10,437 bases of DNA from an uncultured Ruminococcus sp. (GTDB lineage: Bacteria; Bacillota; Clostridia; Oscillospirales; Ruminococcaceae). The stretch is from the NCBI GenBank assembly GCA_947173865.1, contig CAMWGS010000054.1, forward strand, positions 1 to 10,437, written 5' to 3'. The translations under genes and the position numbers were made by a program. Below, piece by piece: positions 1-5,047 of this stretch (position 1 is its first letter; every line of letters starts with the position of its first letter). The notes beneath the pieces were generated by a model. The model did no database searches and was not told where the DNA came from. It saw nothing but the letters and a program-made list of their open reading frames with translations.

Positions 1-16
1 GTATTAATTATATTAT

Positions 17-45
17 AAAAAAAATCCGGCTCGCAAAATGCGGAT
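17..45 (-). terminator. probable intrinsic terminator downstream of the membrane protein gene
   Basis: Read on the minus strand, the arms ATCCG (45-41) and CGGAT (28-24) can pair around a 12-nt loop and run straight into eight T residues (24-17). It lies just after the stop codon of the membrane protein gene ending at 54, where a terminator for the lipoprotein/membrane protein unit would be expected. The stem is short (5 bp) and the loop large, so the call rests mainly on the T tract and position. Confidence 0.5.
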
Positions 46-53
46 GTTTCTAT

Positions 54-536
54 TTATAAAACATTAACAACAAAGATAATCGCACTGATTACACCAGTTA
101 TCATATAGATAGTTCCAAACGTTTTGAACTTAAAAAATAATCGACGCCATAAATTTGATATAGGCGGATATACCAAAAATAAAATTAAAAGCAACCACCA
201 ATAATCCCAAATAAAATCTAATCCAGAACATTTATCTTCAACCATAACCATTCTTGGAATTGAATATGCACCAGTCGCTGAAGATAAAATTAAATACACT
301 TCAACCAGTTTATGATATTTTGTTTTTACAATAACATTTTCTTGTTTGTCTTTAGGTTCATGACGTTTAAAGTATGATAACATATGTATGAACATAACGA
401 TACCAATGGCAAGCGGTACTAATGGATTCAATATTTTATCCAATATAAAAATCGCTCCCAATACCAAAACAAAAGGCATTACGGCATATATCACTTTATA
501 TAACCAATAATCACTCCACTTAAAAAAATACCACAT
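54..536 (-). CDS. multi-spanning membrane protein of unknown function
   Basis: A 160-residue protein I do not recognise. Hydrophobic stretches at about residues 12-34, 37-53, 76-92, 108-126 and 138-159 suggest four or five membrane spans. A charged, probably cytoplasmic loop (KRHEPKDKQE, about 57-66) separates the second and third. No catalytic motif is visible. The start is supported by a near-perfect ribosome binding site, TAGGAGGG, at 550-543, which includes the TAG stop of the lipoprotein gene upstream. The two genes are therefore almost certainly one transcript and translationally coupled. That context suggests the lipoprotein and membrane protein act together at the envelope, under the divergent XRE regulator; this is inference. 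Base composition looks more AT-rich than the arginine genes. Confidence 0.8.
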   Translation of the reverse strand: MWYFFKWSDYWLYKVIYAVMPFVLVLGAIFILDKILNPLVPLAIGIVMFIHMLSYFKRHEPKDKQENVIVKTKYHKLVEVYLILSSATGAYSIPRMVMVEDKCSGLDFIWDYWWLLLILFLVYPPISNLWRRLFFKFKTFGTIYMITGVISAIIFVVNVL

Positions 537-547
537 TTTAATCCCTC

Positions 548-991
548 CTATTTAGAAAGAATAAGTTCATTGCCGTCTTCAAGAGGCAATGTAATTCTGC
601 CGTCATCTTCATATGTAAAATTCCAACTACTTTGCCCGTCACTTGTAAATGCAAGCTTATTGGACGAACAACTCCAGTTGCCTTCAAATTTATCTGAAGA
701 ATCTTCCAAAGTTCCCGTTTTATCCGAATTTACTACAAGTCTGCAAAAATAATCTTCAGCAGTACCCTCACTTGATTTTGCGACTTCCTCAATAGTCAAT
801 TCTTCTCCCGTGTTCATTTTCACTGCGACACTGTTCCATTCTCCTATAAAATCTTCGTCATATACAAGCTTAACAGTAGCTACCTGTGAGTGTTCCACTT
901 TTGATACCGAACTTACTTCATTGTTTCCGCATGATACAAGAACTGACAAGCTTATAAACATTGCAACACACAATATTTTCTTTGGTTTCAT
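548..991 (-). CDS. secreted lipoprotein, possibly with a lipocalin-like beta domain
   Basis: A 147-residue protein with a classic lipoprotein signal: basic MKPKK, a hydrophobic core to about residue 19, and a lipobox L18-V19-S20-C21 followed by Gly. Cys21 should be lipidated and the mature protein anchored on the outer face of the membrane. The mature part has a Ser-rich linker, then from about residue 50 a region starting FIGEW with alternating polar and hydrophobic strands, including GNWSCSSNKLAF and SSWNFTYEDDGRITLPL. This resembles small lipocalin-like 'GxW' lipoproteins of Clostridia, but the family call is tentative. Two cysteines (about 85 and 108) could form a disulfide. It is the first gene of a two-gene unit driven by the promoter at 1060-1088, with an AT-rich leader of about 60 nt and a weak ribosome binding site (GGGATG). 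Confidence 0.8.
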   Translation of the reverse strand: MKPKKILCVAMFISLSVLVSCGNNEVSSVSKVEHSQVATVKLVYDEDFIGEWNSVAVKMNTGEELTIEEVAKSSEGTAEDYFCRLVVNSDKTGTLEDSSDKFEGNWSCSSNKLAFTSDGQSSWNFTYEDDGRITLPLEDGNELILSK

Positions 992-1059
992 TTTTTAACA
1001 CATCCCAAATAAAATTTTCTTAATTATCGGAAAAACAAATCACCACTGTGTCCATTATT

Positions 1060-1088
1060 AGTATACTATAGTATTTCAATTTTGTCAA
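1060..1088 (-). promoter_or_regulatory. sigma-A promoter of the lipoprotein/membrane protein unit
   Basis: On the minus strand there is a perfect -35 box TTGACA (1088-1083), a 17-nt spacer, and a -10 box TATACT (1065-1060, five of six matches to TATAAT). Transcription should start near 1053, about 60 nt before the lipoprotein ATG. It is the best promoter in the window. The -10 box and spacer are overlapped by a 12-bp palindrome, so occupancy by a repressor there would block it. Confidence 0.85.
1063..1074. promoter_or_regulatory. 12-bp perfect palindrome over the lipoprotein promoter, candidate operator
   Basis: ATACTATAGTAT is a perfect inverted repeat without spacer, overlapping the -10 box and spacer of the minus-strand promoter. 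It sits between a lipoprotein unit and a divergent XRE-family repressor gene, the usual place for such a repressor to bind. Because part of the symmetry follows from the -10 sequence itself, it may be partly coincidental. Confidence 0.45.
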
Positions 1089-1111
1089 GTGGTAAATTAC
1101 AATAATATTGT
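1082..1111 (+). promoter_or_regulatory. candidate promoter of the XRE regulator gene
   Basis: TTGTCA (1082-1087, five of six matches to the -35 consensus) is followed after 18 nt by TATTGT (1106-1111, four of six matches to the -10). This would start transcription near 1118, just ahead of the ribosome binding site at 1123-1130. The -35 overlaps, on the other strand, the -35 of the lipoprotein promoter, so the two promoters would be back to back. The -10 is weak, which fits a self-repressed gene but limits confidence. Confidence 0.4.
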
Positions 1112-1113
1112 AA
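1097..1113. promoter_or_regulatory. inverted repeat TTACAATA-A-TATTGTAA, candidate XRE operator
   Basis: Two perfect 8-bp arms flank a single central A (1105). The site covers the putative -10 of the regulator's own promoter and ends about 10 nt before its ribosome binding site. Its length and dyad symmetry are typical of sites bound by dimers of small HTH_3/XRE repressors, so autorepression is the obvious reading. Binding is inferred from position only. Confidence 0.55.
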
Positions 1114-1122
1114 ATTTTGATT

Positions 1123-1130
1123 AAGGAGGT
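1123..1130 (+). promoter_or_regulatory. ribosome binding site that fixes the XRE start
   Basis: AAGGAGGT is a full-consensus Shine-Dalgarno sequence 7 nt upstream of the ATG at 1138. It lies inside the longer open frame that begins with TTG at 1117, which rules that earlier start out in practice. Confidence 0.9.
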
Positions 1131-1137
1131 GAAATCA

Positions 1138-1419
1138 ATGTTTAATGAACGAATAAAAAAACTCAGAAAATCGCTTGGAATAAATCAGGTAGAGTTTGGT
1201 CGCCGACTTCATGTAACCAAACAGTGTATAAGCAACTGGGAAAATGGTAATATTCAGCCGTCAATTGATATGCTCATAAAAATTGCCGAAACTTTTTCTG
1301 TAAATACCGATTATCTTTTAGGTCTAAGCGATAAATGCACTCTTGATGCCGAAGGACTTACAAATGAACAGATACTTCATATAAGGAGTATAATAGACGA
1401 TTTGAAAAAGCTACAATAA
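1138..1419 (+). CDS. XRE-family helix-turn-helix repressor
   Basis: A 93-residue DNA-binding protein, counted from the ATG with the consensus ribosome binding site. Residues about 4-62 form a complete HTH_3 (Cro/C1-type) domain. The scaffold helix is at 17-24 (QVEFGRRL), the recognition helix at 27-37 (TKQCISNWENG), the typical PSIDMLIKIAETF helix at 41-53, and the conserved N-x-D-Y-L-L-G end at 56-62. The short C-terminus (about 73-93, LTNEQILHIRSIIDDLKKL) is amphipathic and probably assists dimerisation. There is no peptidase or sensor domain. The gene diverges from the lipoprotein/membrane protein unit and shares a palindrome-rich control region with it, so it probably represses that unit and itself. 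Lone regulators of this form also occur in mobile elements, but no integrase or other mobile gene is visible here. Confidence 0.9.
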   Translation: MFNERIKKLRKSLGINQVEFGRRLHVTKQCISNWENGNIQPSIDMLIKIAETFSVNTDYLLGLSDKCTLDAEGLTNEQILHIRSIIDDLKKLQ

Positions 1420-1425
1420 AAAAAT

Positions 1426-1458
1426 AAAGCAGACAGATTTTACTCTGTCTGCTTTTTT
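1426..1458. terminator. bidirectional intrinsic terminator between the XRE gene and argF
   Basis: The arms GCAGACAGA (1429-1437) and TCTGTCTGC (1444-1452) form a perfect 9-bp stem with a 6-nt loop, extendable by three A-T pairs. It is followed by TTTTTT on the plus strand and, read in reverse, by TTTATTTTTTT on the minus strand. It therefore ends both the repressor transcript and the arginine operon, whose argF stop codon lies at 1462-1460. Confidence 0.93.
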
Positions 1459-1459
1459 A

Positions 1460-2362
1460 TTATGCCATAAGCTTTACCATAACGGCTTTCTGAGCGTGGA
1501 GACGATTTTCAGCCTCCTCAAAAATTTCCTTAGCGTGAGCCTCAAATACCTTTGCGGTAATTTCTTCCTCACGGTGTGCGGGGAGACAGTGAAGAACCAT
1601 AGCGTCATCATGAGCGACTGCCATAAGTTCGTCATTAATCTGATAGCCGTCAAAAGCCTTTTTACGCATTTCAGCTTCGCCTTCCTGACCCATAGAAGCC
1701 CATACGTCAGTAATAAGAATGTCTGCATTTTCAGCAGCCTTTAAAGGTGAATCCGTAATTTCAAAATTGTCGTACTTTTCGGCAAATTCAAGTATCTCGC
1801 TCGGCGGACGGTATCCCTCGGGGCAAGCAACTGACACAGCCATTCCGACTTTAAGACAACCAACAATAAGAGAGTTTGCCATGTTGTTTCCGTCACCGAT
1901 AAAGCACATTTTAAGACCGTCAAAACTGCCCTTGAATTCACGTATAGTCATGAGGTCGGCAAGAACCTGACACGGATGACAGAAGTCGGTAAGACCGTTT
2001 ATTATCGGAATATTGCCGTATTCTGCGAGGTCTTCCACTTCTTTCTGTTCAAAAGTACGAATCATAATTCCGTCGAGATAACGTGAAAGCACTCTTGCGG
2101 TATCCTGAACGGGTTCACCCCTGCCAATCTGCAAATCGTGAGAGGAGAGGAAAAGCGGATATCCGCCGAGCTGGTACATACCAGTCTCAAAGGAGACACG
2201 TGTTCTTGTGGAAGCCTTCTGAAAAATCATTCCGAGGGTCTTTCCCTTGAGATGAGGGTGTGGAATACCGTGTTTAAGTTCATATTTAAGCTGGTCGGCA
2301 AGATTGAGTATATCAATAATTTCTTCTGTACTCAAATCGAGCATTTTAAGTAAATGTTTCAT
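1460..2362 (-). CDS. argF: ornithine carbamoyltransferase
   Basis: Transfers the carbamoyl group of carbamoyl phosphate to ornithine, giving citrulline; cytoplasmic, normally a trimer. The 300-residue length is usual for the family. The carbamoyl phosphate site is clear: STRTR at 51-55 with SFE following, and HPCQ at 129-132. The ornithine domain has DVW at 219-221, SMG at 223-225 and HCLPAHR at 258-264, whose Cys259 is the conserved ornithine-site cysteine. SMG and HCLP distinguish it from aspartate carbamoyltransferase. It is the last gene of the cluster, 22 nt after the LURP-one-like gene, with an AAAGGA ribosome binding site, and ends on the bidirectional terminator. The anabolic role is inferred from the biosynthetic neighbours; no arcA or arcC is present to suggest the arginine deiminase pathway. 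Confidence 0.96.
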   Translation of the reverse strand: MKHLLKMLDLSTEEIIDILNLADQLKYELKHGIPHPHLKGKTLGMIFQKASTRTRVSFETGMYQLGGYPLFLSSHDLQIGRGEPVQDTARVLSRYLDGIMIRTFEQKEVEDLAEYGNIPIINGLTDFCHPCQVLADLMTIREFKGSFDGLKMCFIGDGNNMANSLIVGCLKVGMAVSVACPEGYRPPSEILEFAEKYDNFEITDSPLKAAENADILITDVWASMGQEGEAEMRKKAFDGYQINDELMAVAHDDAMVLHCLPAHREEEITAKVFEAHAKEIFEEAENRLHAQKAVMVKLMA

Positions 2363-2384
2363 ATCATACCATTCCTTTCATTAA

Positions 2385-2855
2385 TTACTTCTGCTTGTTC
2401 ATAACACCAAAAGCCCTGTCAATAATTACGGCAAAAAGCGGTATATAATCATCAAAAATCTTATCTTCAACGGTTATATCGTACTGTAAATCACCTGATA
2501 CCGACGCACGTGTGCTTATTGAACCCTTTGTGTCGTCACCGCTTAAAATGGTAAATTCACGTCTGTCCTTGCTTGCAAGGGTAAAAGTCATATTTTTGCC
2601 CTCGCATATGATAGTGGGGTCAAGAAACAGTGATTTACAGGTAATTGTCATGAATGTAGCATCATTAAGGACAATGCTGAAAGAAGGTTTTCTTTCCTCG
2701 CCCGTCTGTAATAAAGTATAGAGATTGTAGTTGCTTGAATCAAGCAGTACAAATCTCGAATTTCCGAATCCCTTTTTTTTGACAGTATAAAGAAGTCTTG
2801 ATTTTTTATCCTCAACAATATATTTATTTCCCTTTGTAAGTACTACCAAATTCAT
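2385..2855 (-). CDS. LURP-one-like (tubby C-terminal fold) protein
   Basis: A 156-residue protein without signal peptide. The pattern of short beta strands fits the bacterial LURP-one-related family (YxjI-like). Residues about 11-25 give YIVEDKKSRLLYTV, followed by a second strand pair (RFVLLDSSNYNLYTL, about 34-48). Later comes REFTIL (about 99-104), then repeats of the GSIS/YDITVED kind. The end has the hydrophobic helix YIPLFAVIIDRAF (about 138-150), which matches the usual C-terminal helix of that fold. Biochemical function of the family is not established in bacteria; membrane or lipid association has been suggested for the fold. Its ribosome binding site GGAGG lies inside the last codons of argD, only 4 nt separate the two genes, and argF follows, so it is co-expressed with arginine synthesis. 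A direct arginine role is not shown by the sequence. Confidence 0.65.
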   Translation of the reverse strand: MNLVVLTKGNKYIVEDKKSRLLYTVKKKGFGNSRFVLLDSSNYNLYTLLQTGEERKPSFSIVLNDATFMTITCKSLFLDPTIICEGKNMTFTLASKDRREFTILSGDDTKGSISTRASVSGDLQYDITVEDKIFDDYIPLFAVIIDRAFGVMNKQK

Positions 2856-2859
2856 TAAA

Positions 2860-4026
2860 TCATTCCTCCAGTATATCTCTCAAAATTTTTATTCCGTCTC
2901 CGAGTTCTTCCATTGATATAGTAAGAGGAGGCAGAAGTCTTACTTTATCTTTAGCGGTAAGTATAAGCAGACCTTTTTCAAGAGCCTTTTTAGCAACGTC
3001 AGAAGCAGTTTTTGTTTTAAGCTTGATGCCAATCATCAGACCAAGTCCGCTGACTGATTCAATTTCACTGCACTTTTCAAGTTCTTTCCTTATAAATTCG
3101 GCTTTTTCATTTACTTCGTCAAGAAAACCATTGCTGTTGAGCCTTTCAAGAACTGCAAGACCACCTGCACAGGCAATAGGATTTCCGCCGAAAGTAGAAC
3201 CATGAGTTCCTGCCGACAATACATCACTGCATTTTTCATTTGCAAGACAAGCACCTATCGGTATACCGCCCGCAAGACCCTTTGCCATAGTTGTTATATC
3301 AGCTTTTTTTCCGAAATATTCACCTGCGAGAAATTTTCCTGTTCTTCCCGCACCCGTCTGAACTTCGTCAGCAATAACAAGTACATCCTTTTCTTCACAG
3401 AGTTCGTAAACCGCATTTAAAAATTCCTGACTGAGAACATTTACACCGCTCTCGCCCTGAACGTATTCAAGCATAACGGCACACACAGTGTCATCAAGTT
3501 TTGATTTCAGGTCGTCAATATCATTTGCCGTAACGTTTATAAATCCCTCAAGGAACGGAAAAAAATAATTATGAAAAACGTCCTGACCAGTTGCCGAAAG
3601 AGTAGCCATAGTTCTTCCGTGGAAAGAATTTACGAGAGTTATAATGTTATGGCGATTTTTTCCATATTTATCGAAACTGTATTTTCTCGCAATCTTAATG
3701 GCACACTCGTTGGCTTCCGCACCGCTGTTGCCGAAGAATACGGAATTATATCCTGATGTTTCACAAAGTTTTTCGGCAAATTCAGCCTGAACGCCTGTAT
3801 AGTAGTAATTTGAACTGTGCTGAAGTGTTCTTACCTGAGAACATACCGCATCAGCCCATTTTTCATCACAGTAACCAAGGGAATTTGTACCTATACCGCT
3901 TCCGAGGTCTATATATGTCTTACCGTTCTCGTCGGTACAGCGTCTGCCCTCACCTTTCTGCATTACAAGGGGGTAACGTCCGTAGGAGTGCATAACGTGC
4001 TTATCAAATTTTTCCATTGTGTTCAT
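2860..4026 (-). CDS. argD: acetylornithine aminotransferase
   Basis: A PLP-dependent class III aminotransferase that converts N-acetylglutamate semialdehyde plus glutamate to N-acetylornithine. Counting from the ATG at 4026 it has 388 residues, normal for the family. Visible are GNSGAEAN (99-106, phosphate loop), SFHGRT (134-139), the D220-E221-V-Q cofactor-binding motif, and the Schiff-base lysine K249 in MAKGLAGGIPIGA. An upstream in-frame ATG at 4053 would add nine residues, but nothing resembling a ribosome binding site precedes it. AAGGAG (4044-4039) precedes the 4026 ATG by 12 nt, and homology begins close after it. It follows argB across the largest gap in the cluster and probably has its own promoter there. 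It may also serve lysine synthesis (succinyldiaminopimelate), as many ArgD enzymes do; that is general knowledge, not shown here. Confidence 0.95.
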   Translation of the reverse strand: MNTMEKFDKHVMHSYGRYPLVMQKGEGRRCTDENGKTYIDLGSGIGTNSLGYCDEKWADAVCSQVRTLQHSSNYYYTGVQAEFAEKLCETSGYNSVFFGNSGAEANECAIKIARKYSFDKYGKNRHNIITLVNSFHGRTMATLSATGQDVFHNYFFPFLEGFINVTANDIDDLKSKLDDTVCAVMLEYVQGESGVNVLSQEFLNAVYELCEEKDVLVIADEVQTGAGRTGKFLAGEYFGKKADITTMAKGLAGGIPIGACLANEKCSDVLSAGTHGSTFGGNPIACAGGLAVLERLNSNGFLDEVNEKAEFIRKELEKCSEIESVSGLGLMIGIKLKTKTASDVAKKALEKGLLILTAKDKVRLLPPLTISMEELGDGIKILRDILEE

Positions 4027-4038
4027 AATAAAAACTTT

Positions 4039-4044
4039 CTCCTT
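4039..4044 (-). promoter_or_regulatory. ribosome binding site that fixes the argD start
   Basis: AAGGAG on the minus strand, 12 nt before the ATG at 4026. It lies downstream of the alternative ATG at 4053 and therefore favours the shorter protein. The spacing is slightly long. Confidence 0.65.
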
Positions 4045-4056
4045 AACTGCCATGAC

Positions 4057-4074
4057 AATTCACGGCAAATTCAC
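4057..4074. repeat. short direct repeat in the argD leader
   Basis: GTGAATT occurs twice on the minus strand (4074-4068 and 4063-4057), 11 nt apart, about one helical turn, between the argD promoters and its start. TGAAT is also the half-site core of ArgR/AhrC boxes, but both copies face the same way and no full box forms. Confidence 0.4.
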
Positions 4075-4087
4075 AGTTATCCATATA

Positions 4088-4117
4088 ATTATAACTCTCT
4101 TTGCATTATAAAATCAA
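4088..4117 (-). promoter_or_regulatory. candidate argD promoter, proximal
   Basis: On the minus strand, TTGATT (4117-4112, four of six -35 matches) is followed by an 18-nt spacer and a perfect TATAAT (4093-4088). Transcription would start near 4081, giving a leader of about 55 nt to argD. It overlaps the distal candidate, so only one may be real. Confidence 0.5.
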
Positions 4118-4133
4118 TATGAAGAACAAGCAA
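4105..4133 (-). promoter_or_regulatory. candidate argD promoter, distal
   Basis: On the minus strand, TTGCTT (4133-4128, weak -35) is followed by a 17-nt spacer and a perfect TATAAT (4110-4105). Its -35 touches the right arm of the inverted repeat at 4131-4164. Together with the proximal candidate it indicates separate transcription of argD, the LURP-one-like gene and argF. Confidence 0.45.
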
Positions 4134-4164
4134 ATAAGTAAATTTTTTGTTTACCTGTTATTTG
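4131..4164. repeat. 34-nt inverted repeat directly after argB
   Basis: The outer arms CAAATAA (4131-4137) and TTATTTG (4158-4164) and inner arms GTAAA (4138-4142) and TTTAC (4150-4154) pair to give 12 bp, interrupted only by a 3-nt bulge (4155-4157), with a 7-nt loop. It starts one base after the argB stop codon (4168-4166). The stem is A/T-rich and no clean T tract follows on the minus strand, so it is not a standard terminator. It could be a 3' processing or stability hairpin for the upstream transcript, a weak terminator, or an operator near the distal argD promoter. Confidence 0.6.
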
Positions 4165-4165
4165 T

Positions 4166-5032
4166 TTATACAAATTGTGTTCCTATACCCTCATTTGAAA
4201 GTATTTCAATAAGAATAGAGTGCGGAACTCTGCCGTCTATGATAACGGTCTTGTGAACGCCACGTCTTACAGCCTCAACACAGCAGTCTATCTTCGGAAT
4301 CATACCGCCCGAAATAATACCCTGTCTTTTAAGGAACGGAACTTCACTTACGTTTACTTCGGGAATAAGAGTTGAAGGGTCGTTCTTGTCTTTGAGAAGC
4401 CCTGCAATATCGGTCATGAGGATAAGATTTTCCGCACCGAGTTCTGCGGCAATTCTTGCGGCTGCCGTATCAGCGTTTATGTTGTAGGTGTTGCCCTGCT
4501 CATCTGTTGCGACTGTTGCAATAACGGGAATATTACCGTTTGCAAGAGCGTCAAGAATAGGCTTTGTGTTTACTTCTGTAACCTTGCCGACCCAGCCTAA
4601 ATCCTGACCGTCCTCTGTAGTCTGCTTTTCAGCCTTAATCATACCGCCGTCAATTCCGCAGAGTCCGACAGCACTGCCCTTATGCTGTGCAAGAAGCTGT
4701 ACAAGTTCCTTGTTGACTTTTCCCGCAAGAACCATTTTCACTACGTTTACAGTATCATCATCAGTATAACGCAGACCATTTACAAAACGGCTTTCTATAC
4801 CGAGTTTACCAAGCATATCGTTAATTTCAGGACCTCCGCCGTGTACAAGTACGACCTTAACGCCTACCAGTGAAAGCAGTACGATGTCAGTCATTACAGC
4901 GTCTTTGAGTTCCTTGTTTGTCATAGCGTTACCGCCGTATTTGATAACAAGAATTTTATTGTTGTACTTCTGTATATAAGGAAGTGCATTGATAAGTATC
5001 TGTGACTTATCGCTGTTTGAAATTTTTTCCAT
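4166..5032 (-). CDS. argB: acetylglutamate kinase, arginine-sensitive type
   Basis: Phosphorylates N-acetylglutamate with ATP, the step committed to arginine in the cyclic pathway. The 288-residue protein belongs to the amino acid kinase family. KYGGNAM at 31-37 and VHGGGPEIN at 63-71 form the nucleotide-phosphate loops. FVNGLRYTD at 83-91 lies in the acetylglutamate site, and the end carries the H-S-I-L-I-E...EGIGT signature. About 30 residues precede the KYGG motif, forming an amphipathic N-terminal helix (QILINALPYIQKY). In arginine-inhibited hexameric kinases (such as those of Thermotoga and Pseudomonas) this helix and the C-terminal signature build the hexamer and arginine site, and the dimeric E. 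coli enzyme lacks the helix. Feedback inhibition by arginine is therefore expected. The GGAGG ribosome binding site is 8 nt before the ATG, and argJ ends 15 nt upstream. Confidence 0.96.
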   Translation of the reverse strand: MEKISNSDKSQILINALPYIQKYNNKILVIKYGGNAMTNKELKDAVMTDIVLLSLVGVKVVLVHGGGPEINDMLGKLGIESRFVNGLRYTDDDTVNVVKMVLAGKVNKELVQLLAQHKGSAVGLCGIDGGMIKAEKQTTEDGQDLGWVGKVTEVNTKPILDALANGNIPVIATVATDEQGNTYNINADTAAARIAAELGAENLILMTDIAGLLKDKNDPSTLIPEVNVSEVPFLKRQGIISGGMIPKIDCCVEAVRRGVHKTVIIDGRVPHSILIEILSNEGIGTQFV

Positions 5033-5047
5033 TTGTCTTTCCTCCGT

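Noticed and set aside
1117..1137. TTG start extending the XRE protein by seven residues
   Set aside because: The extension would encode the consensus ribosome binding site itself; the ATG at 1138 is correctly spaced from it.
1117..1419. XRE regulator as a sign of a prophage or integrated element
   Set aside because: No integrase, recombinase, phage gene or attachment-like repeat is visible, and the neighbours are an envelope pair and biosynthetic genes.
1429..1452. GCAGACAGA/TCTGTCTGC inverted repeat as a regulatory operator
   Set aside because: Position between two converging stop codons and flanking T runs on both strands explain it fully as a bidirectional terminator.
4027..4053. Upstream ATG for argD at 4053
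   Set aside because: No ribosome binding site precedes it, while AAGGAG lies between it and the next in-frame ATG at 4026.
3817..4122. Open frames on the plus strand over the 5' end of argD and the argB-argD gap
   Set aside because: They mirror argD codons and run through the promoter region with no supporting start signal.
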